Positions 1 to 8,947 are shown, counted from the stretch's first letter. The stretch: DNA of 52,230 nt from Actinoplanes sp. NBRC 103695 (GCF_030269485.1 NZ_BSTL01000045.1:1-52230); one strand, 5' to 3'. A program made the numbers and translations. Notes: generated by a model not told the origin, from the letters alone.

Positions 1-62
1 CACCCTGCAAGTGCCTTCCGTGACAGGAAACTTGGACCCTCAGCAAGTCCTATTTTCCCTGA

Positions 63-1160
63 TCAGAAGGCACTTCTTCGTTTCTGCCCAGTCCTTGGAC
101 ACCCCTTAACGAAGGGTCGAGGCTAGCCGGCGTAAGCGATCTGGACGAAGACCTTCGAGCCCGCATCGCATACGGCCGGACCCTGGGTGCGCTGAAGGAC
201 CCCCGTCTTGAAGAGATCGACAGCCGGCACGGCCGTGCGCTCCTCCCGCAGTTTGTCACCGTTCCCGCCGGGAGCCACCGGATTGGCGCCGAAGACACGC
301 CTTATCGACTGGAGCGGCCCGTCCATCACGTTGATCTTCCGTCCTTTGAAATCGCGGTAACTCCGGTAACCAATGCCGAGTACGCGATGTTCATCGCAGC
401 GGGCGGCTATGAGACCGAGCGGTGGTGGCGCACTGACGCGTCCCGGCGCTGGCTTACCGGCGACGGGATCCTCGACGAGATCGCGGACGAATGGGCCAAG
501 AAGCGCGACAATCTTCGACGGCGTCCACGTTTGCCAGTGGACATGCTCGCGCAAGGCTCCGCGACGCTGGCGCAAGCGGTTGGCATGGTGAAGCTCACCA
601 GCATGGACGATGACCAGCTCCGCGAGGCACTGTCCGGTGTATATGGGCGCGGAGCTCCCCGCCAGCCTGCCTACTGGCACGATTTCCAGCTGAATCATCC
701 CTCGTGTCCGGTGGTCGGCGTCAGCATCTACGAATCCGAGGCCTACTGCGCGTGGCTCGAGGCGGTTACCGACGCGCCCGTTCGACTTCCGACTGAACAT
801 GAGTGGGAGGCCGCGGCCGGGTCGAACGACACCTTTCCTTACGGATCCGCCGCCGATTTGTTCGCCGCGAACACCTTCGAGCTTCATGTGCGGACCACAA
901 CACCGGTGGGCATCTTCCCCCAGGGAGTCACCGCGACCGGATGCCTGGACATGTCCGGGAACGTATTTGAGTGGACCGCGAGCGTCTATCAGCCCTACCC
1001 GTACGAGTCGCACCGACAGGGGGCCGACTCCGCCGGCGACGTCCGCATCTGCCGAGGCGGTTCCTGGCGTCACCATCAGGTCCGCGCCCGCTCCGCCTAC
1101 CGCGGCCGTGGCCACTGCTTCGTCCGTAATGACGATTTGGGCTTCCGTATCGCACGTTGA
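63..1160 (+). pseudogene. SUMF1/EgtB/PvdO-type (FGE-sulfatase fold) protein, 5' end damaged
   Basis: The reading frame is open from codon 63 after a stop at 60-62, and family-like sequence (FVTVPAGSHRIGAED, ERPVHHVDLP, PVTNAEY) is already readable from about position 225. There is no ATG, GTG or TTG in frame before the ATG at 387, which lies inside the domain. The linker LGALKDPRLEEIDSRHG before the domain is typical of the segment joining this domain to larger N-terminal NTPase or effector modules. The C-terminal half has the conserved NVFEWTAS, CRGGSW, RSAYR and DLGFR blocks. The Cys pair of true formylglycine-generating enzymes (GGSF.C....C) is absent (GGSWRHHQVRARSAYR), so sulfatase activation is unlikely. 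I infer a C-terminal remnant of a longer protein or a gene with an upstream frameshift; an N-terminally short protein from 387 is possible. Confidence 0.6.
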
Positions 1161-1204
1161 CCGCGCGGTCGCACAGATCTCAATGACGTCGGCCGGTGAC
1201 ATGA

Positions 1205-2290
1205 TCAGGGGCTGGCGGCCAGGAAGAGGAAGACCGCCAGGAGGCCCAGGTGGATGCCGCCCTGGAGGACGTTGGCCCGGCCGGGGACCACGGTCAGGGT
1301 GCCTACCGCCATGGTCAGGACCAGCAGGACGATCTGGGTGCCGCCGAGACCCAGGAGCAGCGGGCCTTCGAGCCAGATCATCGCGATCGCGATCGCGGGG
1401 ATGGTCAGGCCGATGCTGGCCATCGCCGAGCCGAGTGCCAGGTTGAGGCTGGTCTGCATGCGGTCGCGTTTCGCGGCTCGGACCGCGGCGATGGTCTCGG
1501 GGAGCAGGACCAGGAGGGCGATCACCACGCCGACCACCGACTGGGGCAGGCCCGCGGTGGCCACGCCCGCCTCGATGGACGGGGACACGCCCTTGGCCAG
1601 GCCGACCACGGCGATCAGCGCGACCAGCAGGAGGCCGAGGCTCATCCCGGCGGCCCTGCTGGTGGGCGGGTCGAGGTGTTCCTCCTCGTCGATCACCTTG
1701 CCCGCCGTGGTGATCGGCAGGAAGTAGTCGCGGTGGCGGCGGGTCTGGACCATCACGAAGAGCAGGTAGAGGCCGAGGGAGGCGACCGCGGCGAAGGCCA
1801 GCTGGGCGGGGGAGAACTCGGGGCCGGGACGGCTGGTGGTGAAGCTGGGCAGCACGAGGCTGAGGGTGGCGATGGTGGCCACCGCGGCCAGGGCGCCGCC
1901 GGTGCCCTCGGGGTTGAAGACGGCTATCCGGCGGCGGATGGCGCCCACCAGGAGCGAGATGCCGAGGATGCCGTTGACGGTGATCATCACCGCGGCGAAG
2001 ACGGTGTCCCGGGCCAGGGACTGGGTCTTCTCGCCGCCGCTGATCATCAGCGTGACGATCAGGGCGACCTCGATGATGGTGACGGCCACGGCCAGGACCA
2101 GGGAGCCGTACGGCTCGCCGACCTTGTGGGCCACCACCTCGGCGTGGTGCACGGCGGCCAGCACCGCGCCGGCCAGGAAGAGTCCGACGATGATCACGAT
2201 CGGCGGTGGCAGGTCACGGCCCCACGTCAGGATCAGGGCGGCGATGGCCAGCGTGGGGACCGAAACGGTCCACTTGACTTTGGCAATCAT
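1205..2290 (-). CDS. chaA: ChaA-type calcium/sodium:proton antiporter
   Basis: This 361-residue polytopic membrane protein belongs to the Ca2+:cation antiporter (CaCA/CAX) family. It has about eleven hydrophobic segments and the two family repeats. The first carries VHHAEVVAHKVGEPYGSL followed by AVTIIEVALIV with its acidic residue (around residues 48-83). The second carries LLVLLPETIAAVRAAKRD (about 260-280). These blocks match E. coli ChaA closely. The expected role is exchange of cytoplasmic Na+/Ca2+/K+ for protons under alkaline or salt stress. The ATG start gives the family's usual length. It is a lone gene, convergent with the gene to its left and preceded by a relic LuxR fragment and a hairpin. 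Confidence 0.9.
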   Translation of the reverse strand: MIAKVKWTVSVPTLAIAALILTWGRDLPPPIVIIVGLFLAGAVLAAVHHAEVVAHKVGEPYGSLVLAVAVTIIEVALIVTLMISGGEKTQSLARDTVFAAVMITVNGILGISLLVGAIRRRIAVFNPEGTGGALAAVATIATLSLVLPSFTTSRPGPEFSPAQLAFAAVASLGLYLLFVMVQTRRHRDYFLPITTAGKVIDEEEHLDPPTSRAAGMSLGLLLVALIAVVGLAKGVSPSIEAGVATAGLPQSVVGVVIALLVLLPETIAAVRAAKRDRMQTSLNLALGSAMASIGLTIPAIAIAMIWLEGPLLLGLGGTQIVLLVLTMAVGTLTVVPGRANVLQGGIHLGLLAVFLFLAASP

Positions 2291-2410
2291 CTACCAAGAT
2301 TGCCAGACTCTCAGCGTCCCAGCCCGGCTTCCCGCACGGACGATCGCCTCGGCGCGGTCGGCGACCTGGAGTTCGGCGAACACGTTCGACACGTTGTCGC
2401 CCCAACTGAC
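2291..2410 (-). pseudogene. relic C-terminus of a NarL/LuxR-type response regulator
   Basis: On the minus strand VSNVFAELQVADRAEAIVRA is readable just upstream of the antiporter. This is the recognition/dimerisation helix region typical of NarL-family regulators (HVSNVFAKLQVADRAEAI). The next residues should read REAGLGR-stop, and they do, but in another frame (REAGLGR then TGA near 2311), so a small deletion separates the two parts. Nothing upstream encodes a receiver or the rest of the HTH, so I read this as a decayed gene end, not an expressed protein. Confidence 0.55.
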
Positions 2411-2457
2411 CCGCCGCGTGCTTCCAGCGCTTGCTTCCCGGCGCGCGCTTCCGATAG

Positions 2458-2472
2458 GTAAGCAGAGCAAAG
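2458..2472 (-). repeat. copy of dispersed 15-bp motif CTTTGCTCTGCTTAC
   Basis: On the minus strand this is an exact 15-bp copy of a motif also found at 44725-44739, 44816-44830 and 46036-46050. Read in the motif's direction it follows a perfect hairpin (2484-2513) by 11 bp, the same order as at two of the other copies. Confidence 0.7.
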
Positions 2473-2483
2473 CGGCATCACGA

Positions 2484-2513
2484 ACGACCCTGGTCCGGGC
2501 GGACCAGGGTCGT
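2484..2513. terminator. perfect 13-bp hairpin terminator
   Basis: Arms ACGACCCTGGTCC (2484-2496) and GGACCAGGGTCGT (2501-2513) pair without mismatch around a GGGC loop. A run of five T (2513-2517) follows on the plus strand. The minus-strand side has the 15-bp CTTTGCTCTGCTTAC motif instead of a U tract. It lies in the gap between the antiporter and GAPDH. Confidence 0.75.
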
Positions 2514-2672
2514 TTTTGATCTTTGCCTTGAGGGTGACCACGCACGCAGAATGAAGGGTGCGCGGCTCTGTTCTGGCCGCCCCGCGGCCTTGGCGCCGCG
2601 CGCCCGGCCTCGGCGTGAGCGACGGTCAGCGCCACCCACCCAGGCACGACATCGATCTTCTGCCCTTGATCT

Positions 2673-3665
2673 TCAGCTCATCAACTCGAGGGTGTCGATG
2701 ACGCGGTTGGCGAACCCCCATTCGTTGTCGTACCAGGCGACCACCTTGACGTGGCGGCCGTCCACCCTGGTCAGCGCCGCGTCGAAGATCGCCGACGCCG
2801 GGTTGCCGGTGATGTCGCTGGAGACGAGCGGCTCGTCGGCGTACTCGAGGATGCCGTCGAGCGTGCCCACCGCCGCGGCGCGGTAGGCCGCCAGCACCTC
2901 GTCGCGGGTGACCGCGCGGGCGACCGTCGTGTTGAGCTCGACCAGCGAGCCGACCGGCACGGGCACCCGGATCGAGTCGCCGGACAGCTTGCCGTCCAGC
3001 CGCGGCAGCACCTTGCCGATCGCCTTCGCCGCGCCGGTGGTCGTGGGCGCGATGTTCACCGCGGCCGCACGCGCCCGGCGCAGATCGCGGTGCGGGCCGT
3101 CCTGCAGGTTCTGCTCCTGGGTGTACGCGTGGATGGTCGTCATGAAGCCGTGCTCGATGACGGCCAGGTCGTCCAGCACCGACGCCAGCGGGGCGAGCGC
3201 GTTCGTCGTGCAGGACGCGTTCGACACGATCACGTGCCGGTCCCGGTCGTACTCGCCGGTGTTGACGCCGAAGGCCAGCGTCACGTCGGCACCGTCGGCG
3301 GGCGCGCTCACCAGCACCCGCCGCGCGCCGGCGTCCAGGTGGCCGCGGGCCGTGTCGGCCTTGGTGAACCGGCCGGTGGACTCGAGCACGATGTCGACGT
3401 CCAGTTCGGCCCAGGGCAGCTTGGCGGGTTCGCGTTCGGCGGTCACCCGGATACGGCGGCCGTCGACGACCAGGTCACCGCCGTCCACCTCGACTCCCCG
3501 GCCGAGGCGGCCGAGCGAGCTGTCGTACTTGAGCAGGTGGGCGAGGGTCTCCGGGGCGGCCAGGTCGTTGACGGCGACCACCTCGAGCTTGCTGTCGCGT
3601 TGCATCAGGGCTCGCAGGGTGTTGCGGCCGATGCGTCCGAATCCGTTGACGGCTATGCGAGTCAT
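2673..3665 (-). CDS. gap: glyceraldehyde-3-phosphate dehydrogenase, type I
   Basis: This 330-residue enzyme oxidises glyceraldehyde-3-phosphate to 1,3-bisphosphoglycerate with NAD(P)+ in cytoplasmic glycolysis or gluconeogenesis. The N-terminus has the Rossmann motif VNGFGRIGR. The catalytic Cys sits in SNASCTTN (about residues 148-155), the general-base His in HAYT, and the C-terminus has the WYDNEWGF signature. The second Cys of the common SCTTNC motif is Ala here (SCTTNALAP), which is tolerated in some members. ATG start; length is standard. GlxA- and TetR-type regulators lie just upstream on the same strand; regulation of gap by them is only a possibility from proximity. Confidence 0.95.
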   Translation of the reverse strand: MTRIAVNGFGRIGRNTLRALMQRDSKLEVVAVNDLAAPETLAHLLKYDSSLGRLGRGVEVDGGDLVVDGRRIRVTAEREPAKLPWAELDVDIVLESTGRFTKADTARGHLDAGARRVLVSAPADGADVTLAFGVNTGEYDRDRHVIVSNASCTTNALAPLASVLDDLAVIEHGFMTTIHAYTQEQNLQDGPHRDLRRARAAAVNIAPTTTGAAKAIGKVLPRLDGKLSGDSIRVPVPVGSLVELNTTVARAVTRDEVLAAYRAAAVGTLDGILEYADEPLVSSDITGNPASAIFDAALTRVDGRHVKVVAWYDNEWGFANRVIDTLELMS

Positions 3666-3743
3666 GCGACTCAGCGTGCTTGGCGGGCTGCTGGAACGAC
3701 AGTGGCTTGGAAGCCACCGTGCGCAAGGATCCCGCCATCAAGA

Positions 3744-4682
3744 TCAAGAGTGGAACGTGTGGCGGTACTCGCTCGGGGACGTGCCGAGGATCCGCTGGAA
3801 GTGCAGCCGCAGGTTGGCCGACGTGCCCAGGCCGACCCGGGCGGCGATCTGCTCCACGCCCAGATCGCTGAGCTCGAGCAGTTCCCGGGCCTGGTCGACG
3901 CGGGCGCGCAACACCCACTGCATGGGCGTGTAGCCGGTGTCCTCCACGAACCGCCGCGAGAACGTGCGCGCCGACACCTGCGCGTTGCGGGCCAGCGTCT
4001 CCAGGGTCAGCGGCTCACCGAGCCGGGCCAGCGCCCACTCCCGGGTGCCGGCGAACACGTCGCCCAGCGGCTCGGGAACGCTGCGCGGCACGTACTGGGC
4101 CTGGCCGCCGCTGCGGTACGGCGCCGCGACCAGCCGACGCGCCACGATGTTGGAGAGTCCGACGCCGTGGTCCCGGCGCACCAGATGCAGGCACAGATCG
4201 ATGCCCGAGGCCGCGCCGGCCGACGTGAGCACGTCGCCCTCGTCGACGAACAGGACGTTCTCGTCCACCCGTACCGAAGGATGCTTTTCGGCCAGAGCCC
4301 TGGTGTAGTGCCAATGCGTGGTCGCGCGCTTGCCGTCGAGCAGACCGGTCGCGGCGAGGGTGAAGGCGCCGGTGGAGATCGCCGCCAGCCTCGTGCCACG
4401 GGCCTGGGCCTTCCGCAGCGCCTCGACCACCTCGGGCTGGGGTTCGGTGGTGGACGGCCGGCGATAGCCCGGGATGAACACGGTGTCGGCGCGCTCGACC
4501 GCCTCCAAGCCGTCCGCCACCAGGTAGGACAGTCCGTCACCGCCGGTCACCGGGCCGGGCGCGGCGCCGCAGACGCGCACGTCGTACGGCATGGTCGGGC
4601 GGTTGGCGAAGACCTGCGCGGGGATGCCCACGTCGAGCGGCTTGGCGCCGTCGAGCACGAGCACGGCGATGCGGTGATTCAT
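3744..4682 (-). CDS. GlxA-family transcriptional regulator (DJ-1/PfpI + AraC HTH)
   Basis: This 312-residue protein has an N-terminal DJ-1/PfpI (glutamine-amidotransferase-like) domain, about residues 5-170, seen in RIAVLVLDGAKPLDVGIPAQVF and in FIPGYRR. The C-terminal AraC HTH (about 215-310) carries LETLARNAQVSARTFSRRF, TGYTPMQWVLRARVDQARELLE and GLGTSANLRLHFQRILGTSPSEYR. The usual nucleophile-elbow Cys of active PfpI proteins is replaced (AISTGAF), consistent with a ligand-sensing role. Its ATG overlaps the stop of the upstream TetR gene by 4 nt, so the two are translationally coupled. The target is unknown. Confidence 0.9.
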   Translation of the reverse strand: MNHRIAVLVLDGAKPLDVGIPAQVFANRPTMPYDVRVCGAAPGPVTGGDGLSYLVADGLEAVERADTVFIPGYRRPSTTEPQPEVVEALRKAQARGTRLAAISTGAFTLAATGLLDGKRATTHWHYTRALAEKHPSVRVDENVLFVDEGDVLTSAGAASGIDLCLHLVRRDHGVGLSNIVARRLVAAPYRSGGQAQYVPRSVPEPLGDVFAGTREWALARLGEPLTLETLARNAQVSARTFSRRFVEDTGYTPMQWVLRARVDQARELLELSDLGVEQIAARVGLGTSANLRLHFQRILGTSPSEYRHTFHS

Positions 4683-5314
4683 CGGGCTCCCCCGTTCTCC
4701 GGCCCGCGCTTCAGGCCGGTCAGGTAGGCGCGGATCAACGGCTCGGCCGGCGGGCGGGCGTCAGGATCCAGGCCGCCGCCCGCCACCCGGTCGAAGAGCA
4801 GGCCGTCGATCAGCGCGACCAGGCCGGGGGCATGCCTGGCCGGCTGGCGTACGCCGATGGCGTCGAGGGCGGCCTCGGCGGCGGCCAGCGTCCCGGCCCG
4901 GATCGGCGAGCGTGACGTGATCAGGGCGTGCAGCTCGGGATCGGAGGTCAGGTCGACGCTCAGCGCGTACCGGGCGCGGTGATCGTCGGGGCGCTGGGCG
5001 AGCAGATCCAGGCCGGCGGCGAGGCTCTTCGCCGCGGCGGGCACCGTGCGGGCGGGCGCGGCGGGCACCGTGCGGGCGGGCGCGGCGACCGGGCGCAGGT
5101 CGGTGACCGTGCGGGTGGCCAGCCGGTGCACGATCGCCTCGATCAGCTGCCGCCTCGTCCGCAGGTAGTAGGACGTCGACCCGGCCGGCAGATCCAGCTC
5201 ACGGTCGACGGCCCGGTGCGTCAGCGCCCGCAGCCCGTCCCGCGCGACGATCGCGATCGCGGCGTCCGCCAGGGCCGGCCGTCGATCTGTGCTCTCCGTC
5301 ATCTTCACGCGCAT
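4679..5314 (-). CDS. TetR-family regulator of the adjacent monooxygenase locus
   Basis: The 211-residue protein has an N-terminal HTH (about residues 14-62: ALADAAIAIVARDGLRALTH, then LPAGSTSYYLRTRRQL) and a helical ligand domain. Residues around 75-95 contain an exact 8-residue duplication, APARTVPA, encoded by a 24-bp direct repeat near 5041-5088. A later start (MTEST, 5302) is equally plausible. The gene faces a decayed FAD monooxygenase, and two similar palindromes fill the 25 bp between their start codons, so auto-repression and control of the divergent gene are very likely. It overlaps the downstream GlxA gene by 4 nt. Confidence 0.88.
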   Translation of the reverse strand: MRVKMTESTDRRPALADAAIAIVARDGLRALTHRAVDRELDLPAGSTSYYLRTRRQLIEAIVHRLATRTVTDLRPVAAPARTVPAAPARTVPAAAKSLAAGLDLLAQRPDDHRARYALSVDLTSDPELHALITSRSPIRAGTLAAAEAALDAIGVRQPARHAPGLVALIDGLLFDRVAGGGLDPDARPPAEPLIRAYLTGLKRGPENGGAR

Positions 5315-5349
5315 ACTCTACAGGCGTAGAGTCCTCTACATGTGTAGAG
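5315..5349. promoter_or_regulatory. paired palindromic operators for the divergent TetR gene
   Basis: Two inverted repeats of the same sequence lie side by side. The first is ACTCTAC-AGGC-GTAGAGT (5315-5332). The second is CTCTACA-TG-TGTAGAG (5334-5349). The first abuts the TetR start at 5314 and the second contains the monooxygenase ATG at 5340, so both transcripts may be leaderless or nearly so. Arms of this form directly between a TetR gene and a divergent enzyme are typical TetR operators. Confidence 0.8.
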
Positions 5350-6312
5350 TCACGGTGATCGGGGCGGGCATCGGCGGGCTGGTCGCCGCCATCGGGGCTT
5401 CAGCGGCGCGGCATCGAGGTCACGGCGGCGCTGAGGGAACTGCGGGTTGTTCATCGGGCCGACCTGCACCGGGTGCTGGCGGCGGCGCTCGAGCCCGGCA
5501 CGATCCGGTACGGCGTCTCCGCCACCGCCGAGCCGGACGGCTATGACGTGGTGGTCGCGGCGGACGGGCTCCGGTCCGCCACCCGGGCCTCGTGGCCGGG
5601 CGATCCTGGGGTTCGGTACAGCGGCTACAGCACGTGGCGCGGTGTCACGTCGCGGGCGGTCGATGTCGGCGGGGCGGCCGGGGAGACGGTCGGGCGTGGC
5701 GAGCGATTCGGGATGGCGCCGCTGGCGGACGGGCGGGTGTACTGGTTCGGGGTCGCGTCCATGCCCTCGGACGATGCTGGCGGGTCGGGCGGCGGGGCTG
5801 GGTTTTACGGGGAGGTCGGGGAGGTTCGGGGGCTGGCACGCGCCTATCGCCGCTCTGCTTGACGCGACCGAGCCGGGGCGATCTTTCGCACCGGGATCTA
5901 CGACCTGGCCGGGCCGTTGCCGACGTTCCGGCGTGGGCGCACGGTGCTGCTCGGTAACGCCGCGCACGCGATGACGCCCGACCTGGGGCAGGGCGCCGGG
6001 CAGGCGATCGAGGACGCGGCCACGCTGGCGGTGCTGCTGGCCGGGGCCCGAGGCAATGCCGGGACGCGGGGTATCACTGGGGCGCGGGGTATCACTGGGG
6101 CACGGGATATCGACGAGGCGTTGACGGCGTATGACGAGATCCGGCGGGCCCGGACTCAGCCGATCGCCGTGCGCGCGCGTCGGATGGGCCGGCTGATGCA
6201 GAGCCGCAGCCCGCTGCGCGATCTGGCGCTGCGCCTGACCCCGCAGCGGCTGGTGAGTGCGCAGCTCAGCGCGCTCCAGGCCTGGCAGCCGCCGCACACC
6301 GCCGCGAGTTGA
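5340..6312 (+). pseudogene. decayed FAD-dependent (PHBH-type) monooxygenase
   Basis: The ATG at 5340 opens an FAD Rossmann start (VTVIGAGIGGLVAA). Homology then continues in the next frame (LRELRVVHRADLHRVLAAAL, VVAADGLRSATR), after a gap where about 80 family residues should be. It then shifts frame near 5830 (GWHAPIAALLDATEPG) and back near 5885 (IFRTGIYDLAGPLP), and the FAD-binding block RTVLLGNAAHAMTPDLGQGAGQAIEDA follows. So there are at least three frame changes plus an internal deletion. A small tandem repeat around GGGGYGCGGGGTATCACT (about 6064-6112) adds Thr/Gly/Ala residues near the end. Family members hydroxylate aromatic or polyketide substrates; this copy cannot make a complete enzyme unless the indels are sequencing errors. 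Confidence 0.8.
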
Positions 6313-6470
6313 TCTTGCGATTTCGCGCGGCCGCCGCCCCTCCCCCACCCCGTCACTGGGTGGGCGGTCAATGTAGCTCGGGGGTATGACAAAACGTCAC
6401 GGTTGTCCACAGGCCCGACGGGGCATCAAAGACCATGAGGACGAGGCCGGCGACGAGGCAGGATGACTAC

Positions 6471-7469
6471 ATGGGCACCCAGGGTGAGTTCAAGCGCGAC
6501 ATGAACTACATCTCCACCCGCATCACCGCGGACGGACGCGACGGCTACCCGGTCGAGCCGGGCCGCTACCGCCTGATCGCGGCCCGCGCCTGCCCCTGGG
6601 CCAACCGGGCGATCATCGTGCGCCGCCTTCTCGGCCTGGAGGAGGTGCTCTCCATGGGGGTGGCGGGCCCGACGCACGACGAGCGCAGCTGGACCTTCGA
6701 CCTGGATCCGGGCGGGCGCGACCCGGTGCTGGGCATCGAGCGGCTGCAGGAGGCGTTCTTCGCGCGGGACCCGGACTACGCCAAGGGGATCACGGTGCCG
6801 GCCATCGTGGACATCCCGACCGGGCAGGTGGTGACCAACGACTTCGCCCAGATGACCATCGACCTGTCGCTGGAGTGGACCAAGTTCCACCGCGAGGGTG
6901 CTCCCCGGCTCTATCCGGAGGAGCTTCGCGCGGAGATCGACGAGGTGAACGACGGCGTGTTCCGGGATGTGAACAACGGCGTCTACCGTGCCGGGTTCGC
7001 GTCGTCACAGGAGTCTTACGAGAAGGCGTACCGGAGGCTCTTCGATCGTCTGGATCTGCTGGAACGGCGGCTGGAAAGGCAGCGCTATCTGGTCGGCGAA
7101 ACGATCACGGAAGCGGATGTGCGGCTGTTCACCACACTCGCCCGCTTCGATGCGGTGTACCACGGCCATTTCAAGTGCAACCGGCAGAAGCTGGCCGAGA
7201 TGCCGGTGCTGTGGGCGTACGCGCGCGATCTTTTCCAGACCCCGGGATTCGGCGACACGATCGATTTCGTGGACATCAAACGCCACTACTACGAGGTCCA
7301 CACGAACATCAATCCGACGAAGATCGTGCCGCTGGGACCGGATCTGAGCGGCTGGCTGACCCCGCACGGGAGGGAAGAACTCGGTGGGCGGCCGTTCGGC
7401 GACGGCGCTCCTCCGGGGCCGCCGCGGGAACCCGTCCCGTCCGGGCACGGCGCAACCGACGGCAGATGA
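6471..7469 (+). CDS. Xi-class GST / glutathionyl-hydroquinone-reductase-type protein
   Basis: This protein of about 332 residues belongs to the ECM4/YqjG group of glutathione S-transferases. The catalytic Cys motif ACPWANR sits about 40 residues in and is followed by the thioredoxin-fold block TVPAIVDIPTGQVVTNDF. The C-terminal helical domain contains YLVGETITEADVRLFTTLARFDAVYHGHFKCN and ends with HYYEVHTNINPTKIVPLGP, both diagnostic. Known members reduce glutathionyl-hydroquinones; in actinomycetes, which use mycothiol, the physiological thiol is uncertain. I prefer the ATG at 6471, with AGGCAGGA 7 nt upstream, over the in-frame ATG at 6435. The Pro/Gly-rich last 25 residues are a poorly conserved tail. 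Confidence 0.88.
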   Translation: MGTQGEFKRDMNYISTRITADGRDGYPVEPGRYRLIAARACPWANRAIIVRRLLGLEEVLSMGVAGPTHDERSWTFDLDPGGRDPVLGIERLQEAFFARDPDYAKGITVPAIVDIPTGQVVTNDFAQMTIDLSLEWTKFHREGAPRLYPEELRAEIDEVNDGVFRDVNNGVYRAGFASSQESYEKAYRRLFDRLDLLERRLERQRYLVGETITEADVRLFTTLARFDAVYHGHFKCNRQKLAEMPVLWAYARDLFQTPGFGDTIDFVDIKRHYYEVHTNINPTKIVPLGPDLSGWLTPHGREELGGRPFGDGAPPGPPREPVPSGHGATDGR

Positions 7470-7543
7470 CTAACATCAATGTCGTGACCGGACAGAAAAT
7501 GCGACCCCCACGACACCTGCGATAACGAGTAGCCTGCCGAGTC

Positions 7544-8947
7544 ATGATCGACGAGCCGGAGGTACGCGCGTTCGCGGAACAGTTCCGTGCGTTTCTCAAG
7601 GCGATCGAGGAGTCCGTTCCGGCGCCCGAGCCGACCCGCCTGCATCAGCGGGTGACCGATCATCTGGGCGGCGACCCGACCGAGCAGCCGGTCACCACCG
7701 AGGGCTTCGCCGCGTACGACCTGGCCAACGTCCAGGCCGCGATGGACGCCTACCTGGCCGGCGACGGTGTCAGCGTCGACCTGATCGGGCTGGTCGGCAG
7801 CGGCCGTGACCACCACAACCTCGCCGATCTGATGAACAACGCCCGCAAGCAGGCGCAGTTCGACATCGGCACGGTCGACTACACGACGGTCACGGTCGGC
7901 GTGGGACGCGAGCGCGCGTGCGTGAGCTTCGGGCTCTACCTGATCTCCGACGGCGACAAGCGGCTGGCCGTGCTGATGCGACTGAGCAACTACCGCGGCG
8001 GCGCGCTGGAGACCTTGATCGAGGTGATGGGCGGCGGGGCCGAGGGCGGGCAGACGTTCCTGCACCGGATCCGCGAGGAGATCATCCGGCACCACATCTG
8101 CCGTGGCCAGGTGCTGTCGTTCGAGCCGTGGGAGTACGGCGCGGGCATGGGTCCGCTGCGCTTCCACGAGCGTCCCTCGGTGGAGGCCGCCGACGTGGTG
8201 CTCCCGGCCGGCACGCTGGAGGCGGTGCACCGGCAGATCCTGGGGGTGGCCGAGCACCGCGAGCGGCTCCTCGCAGCCGGCCATCACCTCAAGCGCGGCG
8301 TGGTCCTCTACGGCCCGCCCGGCACCGGTAAGACGCACACGGTAAGGCACCTCATCGGCGCGCAGCGGGAAGCGACCGTGATCGTGCTGACCGGGCTCGG
8401 CGTGCAGTACATCCGCGAGGCGTGCAACCTGGCCCGGGTGCTGCCACCGGCGCTGATCGTGCTGGAGGACGTCGACCTGGTCGCCGAGGAGCGGACCACG
8501 TCGTACAGCAATCCTCTGCTCTTCCAGCTGCTCAACGAGATGGACGGGGTGGCTGGGGACGCGGACATCGCCTTCCTGCTCACGACCAACCGGCTCGACC
8601 TGGTCGAGCCCGCTCTCGCCCAGCGCCCGGGGCGGGTCGACCTGGTCGTCGAGGTGCCTCTGCCGGACGCGCCGGGCCGGCGGCGGCTGCTGTCGCTGTA
8701 CGGGGTGTCCGCGCACCTGGAAGCCGACGAGGTGGAGTCGGTGGTCACCAAGACCGAGGGCACCACCGGCTCGTTCTTCGCCGAGCTGTCCCGCCGCGCC
8801 GAGCTGCTCGCGGCCACGGCCGGTGACGCGCTGGTCGGCATGAAGCACGTGACGGCGGCGCTGGACGAGCTCGCCCGCAGCCGTGAGGCCGCCGCGTCGT
8901 CGGGCCGGCCGCAGTCGCCACCCGCGGCGAGCACGCCGTACGTCTGA
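7544..8947 (+). CDS. AAA-family ATPase (FtsH/SpoVK-like core)
   Basis: This is a 467-residue single-AAA protein. The first ~230 residues form a conserved actinobacterial N-domain that I cannot name. Walker A is GPPGTGKT (about residues 256-263), Walker B is LIVLEDVD, and sensor 1 and arginine-finger regions follow in LLTTNRLDLVEPALAQRPGRVD. The SRH pattern (N...D.AL..PGR) places it near the FtsH/CDC48-type clade, but there is no transmembrane segment or protease. It is probably a cytoplasmic remodelling ATPase with unknown clients. It has its own 74-bp upstream gap and is convergent with the next gene. Confidence 0.88.
   Translation: MIDEPEVRAFAEQFRAFLKAIEESVPAPEPTRLHQRVTDHLGGDPTEQPVTTEGFAAYDLANVQAAMDAYLAGDGVSVDLIGLVGSGRDHHNLADLMNNARKQAQFDIGTVDYTTVTVGVGRERACVSFGLYLISDGDKRLAVLMRLSNYRGGALETLIEVMGGGAEGGQTFLHRIREEIIRHHICRGQVLSFEPWEYGAGMGPLRFHERPSVEAADVVLPAGTLEAVHRQILGVAEHRERLLAAGHHLKRGVVLYGPPGTGKTHTVRHLIGAQREATVIVLTGLGVQYIREACNLARVLPPALIVLEDVDLVAEERTTSYSNPLLFQLLNEMDGVAGDADIAFLLTTNRLDLVEPALAQRPGRVDLVVEVPLPDAPGRRRLLSLYGVSAHLEADEVESVVTKTEGTTGSFFAELSRRAELLAATAGDALVGMKHVTAALDELARSREAAASSGRPQSPPAASTPYV

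Larger units (their letters stand above)
2411..2672. other. non-coding gap between LuxR relic and GAPDH
   Basis: Apart from the hairpin at 2484-2513 and the 15-bp motif, I see no supportable gene. Open frames here are short and compositionally like the antisense of GC-rich non-coding DNA. Confidence 0.5.

Noticed and set aside
1250..2461. Plus-strand 403-codon frame opposite the antiporter
   Set aside because: Asp/His/Gln-rich antisense shadow of a well-supported membrane protein gene, with no domain.
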